A stretch of DNA of 64,000 nt from Pirellula staleyi DSM 6068 (GCF_000025185.1 NC_013720.1:1054001-1118000), one strand, 5' to 3'; numbered from the stretch's first letter, positions 51,934-59,991 are shown. Notes: generated by a model not told the origin, from the letters alone. Numbers and translations are program-made.

Positions 51934-52479
51934 ATGGAAAGTACTGAAAGTACGCCTAAAAAACTCGAAGACAATCCCAAGGATGCTTTGGAAGCATACC
52001 TCCGGTACATGTGGAAGGGCTACTACAAGTGGTATGAGAAAGCCGTGAAACAGAATCAGCAACTCTGGCTGGCGCTGCAATTGGTCTCCATCATCTCTGC
52101 TATCGCCACAGCGGTGTTGGCAGGGTTGTCCGGGGAAAAGTGGTTTAGGGACTACGAGTCTTTGCGGATCGCCATGATTGTCATACCGCTGATCGGAACA
52201 TTCGCGAGCAGCATTGCGGCCAATACCAAAGTAGCTTCACTCTGGGCGCTTCGTGAGCAAGGACGCCAGGCTGTCCAAGCTTTAGTCGATAGCGGAAGAC
52301 AGCGATTTGCAGCTGCAACGTCAGCTGCCGACTATGTAGCGATTCATCAATTCTTGGTAAAGGCGATCGAGAAGGTCGAAGCCTCTCAGGCCGAGGGATG
52401 CTTTCCGCTCTTGCCCGAAATTCCTGGTTCGCCAGCACAAACTCAGCTCCCTTTACCGTCGAAGACAGTCGGTTCGTAA
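51934..52479 (+). CDS. DUF4231/SLATT-like two-helix membrane protein
   Basis: 181 residues; ATG with GAGGA close upstream. A charged N-terminal helix (DALEAYLRYMWKGYYKWYEK) leads into two membrane helices (LALQLVSIISAIATAVLA and LRIAMIVIPLIGTFASSIAA, about 44-65 and 78-98) and a long cytosolic helical region (TKVASLWALREQGRQAVQ...). This plan and the W/Y-rich lead are those of the DUF4231/SLATT families, whose members are often membrane effectors next to nucleotide-signal or sensor genes in defence loci. Here no such partner is adjacent (TlpA-like upstream, pyrophosphatase downstream), so it may be an orphan or have a housekeeping role. The assignment is by architecture only. Confidence 0.55.
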   Translation: MESTESTPKKLEDNPKDALEAYLRYMWKGYYKWYEKAVKQNQQLWLALQLVSIISAIATAVLAGLSGEKWFRDYESLRIAMIVIPLIGTFASSIAANTKVASLWALREQGRQAVQALVDSGRQRFAAATSAADYVAIHQFLVKAIEKVEASQAEGCFPLLPEIPGSPAQTQLPLPSKTVGS

Positions 52480-52520
52480 TTGGGCCCTTGGGATACTGCT
52501 GCGTCCATTTGTGAGGTTCG

Positions 52521-52562
52521 CACTGGCAAAGCCAGTGGCACCCAGTCCGTGCAACGGACTGG
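52521..52562 (+). repeat. Two adjacent perfect hairpins
   Basis: CACTGGC-AAA-GCCAGTG (52521-52537), then GCAC, then CCAGTCCGT-GCA-ACGGACTGG (52542-52562). They lie 40 bases after the SLATT-like gene in a 398-base gap (52480-52877) that holds no gene I can support. The first hairpin has the same outer design as the one after putA. They could be terminators without T-runs or mobile palindromes. Confidence 0.6.
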
Positions 52563-52877
52563 CGTAGCTAGCGGTGAATAGTTTCCCTTTAGGCTGCTTG
52601 GGGCGTGGGCGCACGATACCGATGCGGAAAGCAGATCGCGAGTCAAGGGAATTTTCTCGGCCATCAACCTGGGCTCTATGGTTGACAGTCTGCAGATCAG
52701 GCTTCTACACTTCGTAGCGTCGAGCCAACTGGAAGGCTCGATCACGGGACTTATGGCATCAGGCGTCGGCCTGCCCCAAGGAAGATCACACGTCCCGCGA
52801 AGGCTGTCACCCGTCTCGCAAAGGCTCGCGCCTGTCGGCTGGTCGGCTCGCTGAGCAACCCCTGAGGACTCTCTGCC

Positions 52878-55466
52878 ATGCACCTCGCTCGGAATGCTTC
52901 TTTGGCTCGTCTCGCGTCGCTGGCAACCATCGCCTCCGCCCCACTGCTGCTCGTCGCGTTTCCGGCGACGCTGCTGGCGCAAGAGCCCGCTGCTGCACAA
53001 GCCGCCGGCAGTTTTGGAGTGATGGAATACGTCTGGTGGACCCTCTGCCTCGTCGCGTCGATCGCCGCCCTGGTGCAAGCCTGGGTCTTCTATAAGGCGA
53101 TGATGGCGTCGGACGAAGGAACCCCCAAGATGGTCGAAATCGCCGGCTATGTGCGGACCGGCGCGGCCGCTTATTTGAATCAGCAGTACAAAGTGGTGGC
53201 GATCTTTTTTGTCGTCATCGGCGCGCTTCTGGCCGTACAAGCGTTTTACTTGAAGGTGCAAAGCGAGTTTGTTCCGTTCGCGTTCATCACCGGAGGTCTG
53301 TTCAGCGGACTGGCTGGCTACTTCGGCATGAAAACCGCCACTTGGGCCAGCAGCCGCACCGCCGCCGCGGCTCAGAAGTCGCTCAACCAGGGTCTGCAAG
53401 TCGCCTTTCGCAGCGGCGCGGTGATGGGACTCGTGGTGGTGGGCCTCGGTCTGCTCGACATCACCCTGTGGTATGCCCTGCTCCGCTGGGTGTTTGGCCA
53501 GAACCTGCAAGAGACCACCGTGGCGATGCTCTGCTTCGGCATGGGTGCTTCGAGCCAGGCGCTGTTTGCCCGCGTCGGCGGTGGCATCTTCACGAAAGCG
53601 GCCGACGTCGGTGCCGACCTGGTTGGTAAAGTCGAACAAGGGATTCCGGAAGATGATCCGCGCAACCCCGCCACCATCGCCGACAACGTGGGTGATAACG
53701 TCGGCGACGTCGCTGGCATGGGCGCCGATCTCTATGAATCGTACTGCGGCAGTATCCTCGCCACCGCAGCGCTCGGCGTGGCAGCGTTTCTCGACAGCGG
53801 CGACATGCAGCTGCGAGCGATGTTCCTGCCACTGGCGATCGCCGGGGTCGGCATTTTTCTTTCGATCATCGGGATGTACCTGATTCGGACCGGCGAAGAT
53901 GCTACGCAAAAACACCTCCTGGCCGCTTTGGCCAATGGCATCAACGCCGCCACGCTGCTGAGCGCCGCCGCTTCGATCGCCCTCACCTGGCTGATCATGC
54001 CCGGCTATCTCGGCATCGCCGGAAGCGTGATCGTGGGACTCGTCGCCGGCTGGATGATCGGCAAATGGACCGAATACTCCACGAGCGACGAGTATCAGCC
54101 GACCAAAGAACTCGCGGCCCAATCCCTCACCGGACCTGCCACCGTCATCATCGGCGGCATTGCCGAAGGGATGATCAGCACCTGGTTTCCGGTGGTGGTT
54201 GTCGCCGTCGGCACACTGCTCGCCTTCGGCTTCTCGACGAGCTGGAATTTCGCCGACGTGCAGCTCTTCTCGCTCGGGCTCTACGGTGTTGGCATCGCGG
54301 CTGTCGGCATGCTCAGCACCCTGGGCATCACACTCGCTACTGACGCCTATGGACCAATCGCCGACAACGCCGGTGGCAACGCCGAAATGGCCCACCTCGG
54401 CCCTGAAGTTCGTAAACGGACCGACGCCCTCGACAGCCTCGGCAACACCACCGCCGCGACTGGCAAAGGCTTTGCCATTGGCTCAGCCGCTCTCACAGCA
54501 CTGGCCCTTTTGGCCGCCTATGTCGAAGAGGTTCGCATCGGCTTCGATCGCTGGGGCAAAAGCCCCGAGATCATCACCGAGACTGCCGACGACGGCTACT
54601 ACAAAATCAACGACCGCTTCGTCGTCCATAAAGAAGGGAGCGATCGTAAAGCGTGGGAAATGTACCTCGTGATGCCCGACGATGCCCGCATGACCGGCTG
54701 GAAAAAGGGGACCGATCAGGAGCTCGCCACACCGGCCGGAATCGCCTCGAAATTGAGCATCGACGAGGCCAATATCACCGGCGATAAAACGGCGATGTTC
54801 CTCACGATCGCGGGGCTTCCTCAGCCGATCAAGCTGGTCAACTTGCACCGCGCTACGCTCCCCGATTTCGCCGCCTACTACGACGCCACGCTCATCAACC
54901 CCAAATCGCTGGTCGGCATGTTCCTCGGGGCAATGTCGGTCTTCGTTTTCTGCGCCATGACGATGAAAGCGGTCGGCCGCGCCGCCAAGGGCATGGTCGA
55001 AGAAGTCCGCCGCCAGTTCAAAGAAAAACCGGGCATCATGAAAGGGACCGAGCTTCCCGACTACGCTGCCCCAGTCGCCATCAGCACCAAAGCAGCCCAG
55101 CGCGAAATGATCCTCCCCAGCTTGCTCGGACTTCTCACCCCCGTAGCGGTCGGCATGGTCCTCGGCGTCGGCGGTGTCCTCGGTCTCCTCGTCGGCTGTC
55201 TCTCCACCGGCTTCTGCGTCGCCATCTTCATGGCCAACTCGGGTGGCTCGTGGGACAACGCTAAAAAGCATATCGAGGCGGGCAATTTTGGCGGAAAAGG
55301 GACCGACGCCCACAAGGCGGCTGTCGTCGGCGACACCGTCGGCGACCCCTTCAAAGACACCAGCGGCCCGAGCCTCAACATCCTCATCAAACTGATGAGC
55401 ATGGTCAGCGTCGTCGTCGCCGGCCTCGTCGTCCGCTACAGCCTCGAAGCCCTCGGAATCTTCTAA
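52878..55466 (+). CDS. hppA: Membrane-bound ion-translocating pyrophosphatase
   Basis: 862 residues; ATG with GAGGA upstream. It hydrolyses pyrophosphate and pumps H+ or Na+ across the membrane through about 16 helices. The family signatures are intact: DVGADLVGKVEQGIPEDDPR, NPATIADNVGDNVGD, YGPIADNAGGNAEMA, GDTVGDPFKDTSGPSLN and IKLM. The sequence LGNTTAATGKGFAIGSA has Ala and Gly where K+-independent enzymes have Lys and Thr, so it is probably K+-dependent; whether H+ or Na+ is pumped is not clear from sequence. Residues about 553-673 form an extra, hydrophilic loop between two helices. An N-terminal leader (about 1-35) precedes the first canonical helix. Confidence 0.93.
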   Translation: MHLARNASLARLASLATIASAPLLLVAFPATLLAQEPAAAQAAGSFGVMEYVWWTLCLVASIAALVQAWVFYKAMMASDEGTPKMVEIAGYVRTGAAAYLNQQYKVVAIFFVVIGALLAVQAFYLKVQSEFVPFAFITGGLFSGLAGYFGMKTATWASSRTAAAAQKSLNQGLQVAFRSGAVMGLVVVGLGLLDITLWYALLRWVFGQNLQETTVAMLCFGMGASSQALFARVGGGIFTKAADVGADLVGKVEQGIPEDDPRNPATIADNVGDNVGDVAGMGADLYESYCGSILATAALGVAAFLDSGDMQLRAMFLPLAIAGVGIFLSIIGMYLIRTGEDATQKHLLAALANGINAATLLSAAASIALTWLIMPGYLGIAGSVIVGLVAGWMIGKWTEYSTSDEYQPTKELAAQSLTGPATVIIGGIAEGMISTWFPVVVVAVGTLLAFGFSTSWNFADVQLFSLGLYGVGIAAVGMLSTLGITLATDAYGPIADNAGGNAEMAHLGPEVRKRTDALDSLGNTTAATGKGFAIGSAALTALALLAAYVEEVRIGFDRWGKSPEIITETADDGYYKINDRFVVHKEGSDRKAWEMYLVMPDDARMTGWKKGTDQELATPAGIASKLSIDEANITGDKTAMFLTIAGLPQPIKLVNLHRATLPDFAAYYDATLINPKSLVGMFLGAMSVFVFCAMTMKAVGRAAKGMVEEVRRQFKEKPGIMKGTELPDYAAPVAISTKAAQREMILPSLLGLLTPVAVGMVLGVGGVLGLLVGCLSTGFCVAIFMANSGGSWDNAKKHIEAGNFGGKGTDAHKAAVVGDTVGDPFKDTSGPSLNILIKLMSMVSVVVAGLVVRYSLEALGIF

Positions 55467-55586
55467 CAGGGGGCAGGGATCAGAGGCTAGAGGCTAGAGG
55501 CGGGAGAGAAGCAACACCTCTTAGATGCCTGTGTTGTGCGTAGCTCAACACAGCTCGTGCGTAGGCCCACCTCCACCGGCCACTCT

Positions 55587-55669
55587 GTAGGGCAGGCTCC
55601 CGCCTGCCGATACTGCTCAGTTGGCTTTGCAAGACTCTATGAGATCTTGGCCGGTGGAACCGGCCCTAC
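55587..55669 (+). repeat. Palindromic repeat family 2 copy
   Basis: Starts GTAGGGCAGGCTCCCGCCTG and ends GGAACCGGCCCTAC, so the outer seven bases are inverted copies; two inner hairpins (GGCAGG...CCTGCC and GGCCGG...CCGGCC). It directly meets a family 1 copy, sharing the bases TAC. Confidence 0.7.
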
Positions 55670-55776
55670 TACGCCGTCTATCGATCAATGTCAGGTGTCT
55701 TTGGGTGGCACTGCTGGCTTGTTCAGCAGTGTGAATCGCAGCTGAGAATGACATTTATTGAAAGACGATATACTAC
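55667..55776 (+). repeat. Palindromic repeat family 1 copy
   Basis: TACTACGCCGTCTATCGATC at the left and AAAGACGATATACTAC at the right, with the central hairpin CACTGCTGG...TTCAGCAGTG (one mismatch). It is the copy most changed at the right end and sits between the pyrophosphatase and a small membrane-protein gene. Confidence 0.75.
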
Positions 55777-55806
55777 TTACTGCAAGCCCAAGGAAATGCA
55801 CGCAAC

Positions 55807-56229
55807 GTGCTCACCAACGGTCGCTTCAAGCTCCAGCATCTCCTACTACTCACTGCCCTAGTGGCGGTTCAACTGACGAGTCGACACCTCGTCTTTAGCA
55901 GCAAGAGCCTCGAAGTTGCCTGCTACTTTCCTCCTCTTCAAGCTGTCGCACTTGCGATCTACTTTCAGCTGACATCTAGCGAGTCGCGACTTCTCTCGCG
56001 AGCCAAGCTCGGATTCCTCGCCGGAGGGATCCTCACGGCAATCTCAGCCACCATTCTCGGAATCGAAGTGCTCGAAACCTTTCGCCGCTCGTATCCAGAA
56101 TACTGGCAGTGGTCGCGCGACTGGCTCTCTTTGGCCTGGATCATTGCTACCGAGCTCGCCACGGGTGGCTTCCTCGGCGCCCTTCTCTTCACTCCTCCCC
56201 TCGCTCACTGGTGTACTGACAAACGATAG
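55807..56229 (+). CDS. Small four-helix membrane protein
   Basis: 140 residues from a GTG at 55807 (AAGGAA upstream). The start MLTNGRFKLQHLLLLTALVA resembles a short leader, RF-Q-LL, that many planctomycete small membrane proteins share. About four hydrophobic segments follow: LTALVAVQLTSRHLVF, VACYFPPLQAVALAIYF, LGFLAGGILTAISATIL and LAWIIATELATGGFLGALLF. No catalytic motif. It sits between two repeats, alone on its strand. Function unknown. Confidence 0.6.
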   Translation: MLTNGRFKLQHLLLLTALVAVQLTSRHLVFSSKSLEVACYFPPLQAVALAIYFQLTSSESRLLSRAKLGFLAGGILTAISATILGIEVLETFRRSYPEYWQWSRDWLSLAWIIATELATGGFLGALLFTPPLAHWCTDKR

Positions 56230-56232
56230 TGC

Positions 56233-56312
56233 GTAGGGCAGGCTCCCGCCTGCCGATGCTGCTCAGTTGGCTGGGGTGGGGTCTGTCAAATGGGGGCGGG
56301 TGGAGCCGGAAC
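56233..56312 (+). repeat. Degenerate palindromic repeat family 2 copy
   Basis: The first ~38 bases (GTAGGGCAGGCTCCCGCCTG and GCTGCTCAGTTGGCT) are nearly identical to the other copies; the second half (TGTCAAATGGGGGC...GGTGGAGCCGGA) is mutated and lacks the closing GGCCCTAC. It marks the left side of the AT-richer island. Confidence 0.6.
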
Positions 56313-56470
56313 TTGGGTTCACGGCAGCTGTGGGCTTGTGAATACCGAAGCATCTCATCCGGTCGTCGATAGATTTTGTTCGGCGACTGTTTTAACAGCT
56401 TTTATTCCAGGTAGCACGAGTGAAAGATTACCTAGAAATCATCTACTAAAACCCGGGGCATCACTCTGAA

Positions 56471-56857
56471 CTATGGATTTCGAGGACGAATACCAAATGA
56501 CGGCTGCCAATCAAGACTAGGCTTGGGCTTCTTAAATGAATAGTGACCAGATATTACAGCACTCTCGCCAAGATCCTTTGGGACTTTAAGGTCTAAATTA
56601 AGTGCTTGACCCGACTCGCGAGCGGCAAAAGCAAAAACTGAAATATTCTTCTCGTCACCGCCAGGATGAATCTTAAGCACAGTGGAAAAAAGATTATGGT
56701 CGGGCATGCAGCCTGCTGGAATGCGAATAGAAATTACGCCTTCAGTAACTTTAGTAAGGTCGAGATCGATTTTTTTTGCTTCGTCGTCCTCCTTTCGTTC
56801 TCTAAAAGAAATATTAGCACTGAACGGATTCCCAGGGATGGCCTGAGAATCGAGCAA
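56471..56857 (-). CDS. Small protein of unknown function, possibly truncated by the IS
   Basis: 128 residues if a TTG at 56857 starts it, but the frame stays open up to the insertion sequence, 28 bases upstream, and reads like coding sequence (YGKACWPFLLDSQAIPG). The protein is charged and soluble with alternating strands (IDLDLTKVTEGVISIRIPAG, SVFAFAARESGQALNLDLKV). Codon use and base content are AT-richer than in the host genes. Either the IS cut off its 5' end, or it originally overlapped the preceding gene. By position it may be a second immunity-type protein after the toxin fragment at 58228-58578; that is inference. No family recognised. Confidence 0.5.
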   Translation of the reverse strand: MLDSQAIPGNPFSANISFRERKEDDEAKKIDLDLTKVTEGVISIRIPAGCMPDHNLFSTVLKIHPGGDEKNISVFAFAARESGQALNLDLKVPKDLGESAVISGHYSFKKPKPSLDWQPSFGIRPRNP

Positions 56858-56885
56858 AAATGGCCAACATGCCTTTCCGTACTTA

Positions 56886-57805
56886 GAGCCTATCCGATAA
56901 CCCGAAATTGGTATTGAAAAAGAGGTGAGTCCTTTTGTTAAAGGAGAGTTACCACACTCGCACCCTTACAAAAGGACCCACCATGGACGGTGCTGTTAGC
57001 TTTGATGCCTATCGAATGCCCGACGAATTGTGGCAGCAAATGCAATTCCTGTTGCCTCCCTACATTCCCTCCCCCTTGGGCGGACGGCCCAGAGCCGTAC
57101 TACGCGACGTAGCAGATGCCATCTTTTACCGAATTCGCACAGGCTGTCAATGGAAAGCAATACCACGCTGCCTCGCTGCGGGAAGCACCGCCCACAGCTA
57201 CTTTCAGCAATGGGTAGAGCAAGGCGTATTCGACGATCTGTGGCAGCTAGCGCTCGAACTGTTTGACGACCTCGTGGGACTCGACTGGCGCTGGCAAGCG
57301 GTCGATGGAGCGATGACCAAAGCGCCCCTAGGCGGCGAAGCGACCGGCAAAAACCCCACCGATCGGGCCAAGCTGGGAACCAAACGCTCGCTCATGACCG
57401 ATGCTCGTGGCATCCCCGTTGGGCTCGCCGTCTCTGGAGCCAATACCCACGATTCACGTCTTCTTCAAGCAACCTTGGAGAACCGTCTTTTAAGATTCCC
57501 AAGAGATCCTAACTCCCGTTGTGAACGTCTTCTATTAGATAAAGCTTATGACTCCCAAGCTATTCGCACGCTGGTGGAAGAGCAGCTGTCGTTTCGAGCT
57601 CACATTCGCTCACGCCATCAAGAGATTCGGGAAAAGGAGCGTGCTCGACCCAGGCGGTGGGTCGTCGAGCGTACTCACAGCTGGCTCAACCGCTTTCGCG
57701 GCGTACTGCTCCGATGGGAGAAGAAAGTCGACAATCACATCGCGATCCTGCAACTGGCCTGCGCCTTCTATACCCTCAAACAAGCTCAGGTTCTCGGATA
57801 GGCTC
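56886..57805 (+). mobile_element. IS5-family insertion sequence
   Basis: 920 bp bounded by 17-bp inverted repeats with one mismatch: GAGCCTATCCGATAACC on the left and, on the opposite strand, GAGCCTATCCGAGAACC on the right. TA flanks both ends (56884-56885 and 57806-57807), a plausible 2-bp target duplication. It holds one intact transposase gene. An inner inverted repeat (56924-56941 against 56965-56982) covers the transposase ribosome site. Intact ends and gene suggest a recent insertion. Confidence 0.88.
56983..57801 (+). CDS. IS5-family DDE transposase
   Basis: 272 residues from the ATG at 56983 (AAAGGA seven bases upstream); an ATG further up would lie within the regulatory stem. It has the N-terminal IS5-type helix-turn-helix region (MPDELWQQMQFLLPPYIPS, VADAIFYRIRTGCQWKAIP) and a DDE core: first Asp in WQAVDGAMTKAPLGGEATGK, second in LLLDKAYDSQAIRTLV, Glu in RRWVVERTHSWLNRFRGVLL. 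Single uninterrupted frame, unlike IS5 relatives that need a frameshift. The stop lies inside the right terminal repeat. Confidence 0.92.
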   Translation: MDGAVSFDAYRMPDELWQQMQFLLPPYIPSPLGGRPRAVLRDVADAIFYRIRTGCQWKAIPRCLAAGSTAHSYFQQWVEQGVFDDLWQLALELFDDLVGLDWRWQAVDGAMTKAPLGGEATGKNPTDRAKLGTKRSLMTDARGIPVGLAVSGANTHDSRLLQATLENRLLRFPRDPNSRCERLLLDKAYDSQAIRTLVEEQLSFRAHIRSRHQEIREKERARPRRWVVERTHSWLNRFRGVLLRWEKKVDNHIAILQLACAFYTLKQAQVLG

Positions 57806-57819
57806 TAAAGGTTGTTGAT

Positions 57820-58212
57820 CTAGACGTAGCCCTCGCCGGACCGGTCAGCAAGAAATCTAACTTGTTGAAAGGTTGAGGCTATCTTGTTCTCAGACACCTT
57901 GTCGACCGCCTGGACAAAAAGGAACGTCGCGTCCTGAAGCCCAAAAGAAACAGTTTTATTGGCGCAGTGAAGTTCGTCAAGAAACTGTACCGGACTTGTG
58001 GCTAATCCTAGCAAATCTTCAGCAGACATGGACACTTCCTTGTCATCATCTAACTTTGACTCGATCGCCGCAATATTTTCGCCAACACCACCTATTCGTA
58101 TTACCTCAAATTGGTCACTTGGGTTAATGCCTAGATGTTTAATAATGGCGAGCACTAAATCTCCGATTGGTAGGCGATTCGTGGTTGGCTGGCGGTCGAA
58201 AATTGTGATCAT
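57820..58212 (-). CDS. Candidate immunity protein next to a toxin tip
   Basis: 130 residues from the ATG at 58212, only 15 bases after the toxin fragment on the same strand. It is soluble, acidic, without signal or membrane segment (MITIFDRQPTTNRLPIGDLV, GVGENIAAIESKLDDDKEVS). AT-richer than the host genes. Immunity genes of polymorphic toxins typically sit directly after the toxin, are small and acidic and lack recognisable families, and this one fits. The IS lies directly behind its stop. Function is inferred from position only. Confidence 0.55.
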   Translation of the reverse strand: MITIFDRQPTTNRLPIGDLVLAIIKHLGINPSDQFEVIRIGGVGENIAAIESKLDDDKEVSMSAEDLLGLATSPVQFLDELHCANKTVSFGLQDATFLFVQAVDKVSENKIASTFQQVRFLADRSGEGYV

Positions 58213-58227
58213 TGTTATTGTGAACCG

Positions 58228-58578
58228 TTATGGTGTTTTCAGCGGTATAGCAGGACCTCGATGAAAGCCGCCTCCGATTGGGTTATCCGGATTAGCTGGA
58301 GTTAAGTTGTGCTGGTGTGGATCAGGATGAATTTCCGGGTAGCCATGGTCGGTGAAATCAATATCCCGTGTCGGCACTAGACGCCCTTTCTCATCGTACA
58401 TCCATTCTCTCGCTTGCGGCTCTGCACCGTGCGATTTAGTTGAGCGGCCAAGCTGGGTATGAGGAGAGTCGCAATCTGGCTTAAGCACACCATATTTGTC
58501 CTTCGGCAGCGTTCTCTGTACTGCTGGCGAATTCGAACGAACATAACTTCCTGCTTTTGGAACAGGTTCTGGAAGTTC
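58228..58578 (-). pseudogene. Orphan C-terminal tip of a polymorphic (Rhs-type) toxin
   Basis: About 115 codons read as coding with no proper start: ELPEPVPKAGSYVRSNSP, then QRTLPKDKYGV, and finally a tip with WMYDEKGRLVPTRDIDFTDH and HPDPHQHN, His-rich and Asp-rich. This resembles the variable toxic tips at the ends of Rhs/CDI-type proteins, with an Arg-Asp-Ile-Asp and a His-x-Pro-His pattern. The 5' part is missing: a family 2 repeat starts at 58579, and an in-frame TAG lies within it. A GTG at 58488 could still express the last 86 residues. The family match is from memory of such sequences and must be checked. Confidence 0.5.
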
Positions 58579-58660
58579 GTAGGGCAGGCTCCTGCCTGCC
58601 GATGCTACCTAGTTGGCTTAAGGGGATTTGTCAAATTTTGGCCGGTGGAACCGGCCCTAC
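58579..58660 (+). repeat. Palindromic repeat family 2 copy
   Basis: GTAGGGCAGGCTCCTGCCTG at the left and GGAACCGGCCCTAC at the right, complete, 82 bp. It forms the boundary of the truncated toxin fragment, as if it had been the breakpoint. Confidence 0.75.
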
Positions 58661-59001
58661 ACGGGCTTGGGGTCTGTGCTGAGCTTCGCACAATACAGCC
58701 TTACAAAACAGTCACCCAGCATAGCCATATTGCAGAGATGTCCTGCGCGGGGACACAGCACAGCTACTCAGCACCGGCACCAGGGCAAACACCAGCAGCT
58801 TGGCTAGGAGAGATAGATGTTCGAACAGCTAAAGGTCTCGCCCAGCAGCAGCTCAGGTTAGTGGTGACGGGTGCGTGAAACGGGGCGGTGGTGGGTGGTT
58901 GATGGGGGAGGGGCGCGCGTGATGTTGCGCGAGCGCGCGCTTTTGGGACGTAAGTCGTTATTTTTCGAGCAAAAGTTGCGCGCTTGCGCCCCCGGCGGGG
59001 C
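58661..59001. other. Intergenic region
   Basis: About 340 bases without a gene that I can support. GC-rich alternating GCGCGC words occur at about 58914-58940 and a CCCCGGCGGGG-like hairpin at about 58990, which may help end transcription of the protease gene on the minus strand. Confidence 0.35.
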
Positions 59002-59802
59002 TTATTTCAGCAGCTCGAGGGTCTCGAGAATCATGCTGGCGTGGACCACCGAGGCGAGCCCAAACCGGTGGCGCAAGGTGGTGGTGCCGTAGATGGTCCG
59101 GACCTCTTCGTTGAGGAGTTGCTGTCCCGAGATGAGGCCGATGATCAGCTGCGTCGGGGGAGCATCGGTGCGCGACTCGCGAACGAGGAAGACCGGCCCG
59201 CCGCTATCCCCTTCAAACGTGTTGGCGCTCAGGAAAAAGGTCTTCGTTTTAGCGGTCGGCAGAAGGGGATAGGTGGCGATGGGGCCATCGCGGACGATCG
59301 CAAAACCGGCCTTACTTCCCTCCTCGCGATGCGGATAGCCGAGGCAGGTGAGGTTCTCGCCCGGATGGACTTTGTGGGTTCGAAGCGCTTCGTCGCCCGC
59401 GATCGTTTCGGCCGGGATCAGCACATAGTCGGCCCCCTCGGGGAGCTCGACTGCGATGGCGGCCACATCGGCGGTGGGATGCTTGGCCCAGAGTGGTTTG
59501 CCTTCGCTCCGAATCGCCAGTTTCGTGGGGATTTTGCTGTATTCTCCCTCCGCTTCGAGCCTGCGAAACAGCAGCGTCGTTTCGTCGCCAGGGGTCCCCT
59601 CGAGGACATGATTGGCGGTGACGAGCACGGGTCGCTGGCCGTCGGTGGTGGCGATGAGAAAGCCGGTGGCGGTCGATTTATCGTGACTGATTTTCAGCGT
59701 GGCCCGCAGCATTTGCGTGGTGAAATCGTCGTTGGCCCAGGCGGCTGGCGAAAGGAGCAGAAAGGCAAAAAATAGAGGCAATTTCAGCGAGGTCATAACC
59801 AT
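59002..59802 (-). CDS. Secreted trypsin-like serine protease
   Basis: 266 residues; a signal peptide (LKLPLFFAFLLLSPAAWA) sends it across the inner membrane. ATGs at 59802 and 59796 are both possible. The chymotrypsin-fold triad is visible: His65 in VLVTANHVLE, Asp112 in TADVAAIAVEL and Ser200 in FEGDSGGPVF. There is no PDZ domain, so it is not a DegP-type protease but a short, stand-alone one like bacterial trypsin-2 proteins. Substrate unknown. It is divergent from the sulfatase, about 190 bases away. Confidence 0.85.
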   Translation of the reverse strand: MVMTSLKLPLFFAFLLLSPAAWANDDFTTQMLRATLKISHDKSTATGFLIATTDGQRPVLVTANHVLEGTPGDETTLLFRRLEAEGEYSKIPTKLAIRSEGKPLWAKHPTADVAAIAVELPEGADYVLIPAETIAGDEALRTHKVHPGENLTCLGYPHREEGSKAGFAIVRDGPIATYPLLPTAKTKTFFLSANTFEGDSGGPVFLVRESRTDAPPTQLIIGLISGQQLLNEEVRTIYGTTTLRHRFGLASVVHASMILETLELLK

Positions 59803-59991
59803 CTTTCACGGGGGGAAACTTGACACGCAGGGTCGCTTGGCGACAGCGGTGCAAAGGAGCTGGCAGGCCCTCTATTTTTGTTGCGCGGCGGGCTGGTGTC
59901 GATAAATTTCTTCGGATTTGGTGTACACCTCGGTAAGCTTCAAGGAATCTCTCCTTCCGAAGCGGTCGATTTTTTCGGAGTCCTCTCGATC

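Noticed and set aside
58459-58878. 139-codon plus-strand frame over the toxin fragment and repeat
   Set aside because: It runs through a palindromic repeat and opposite the toxin-like coding fragment; no features of a protein.
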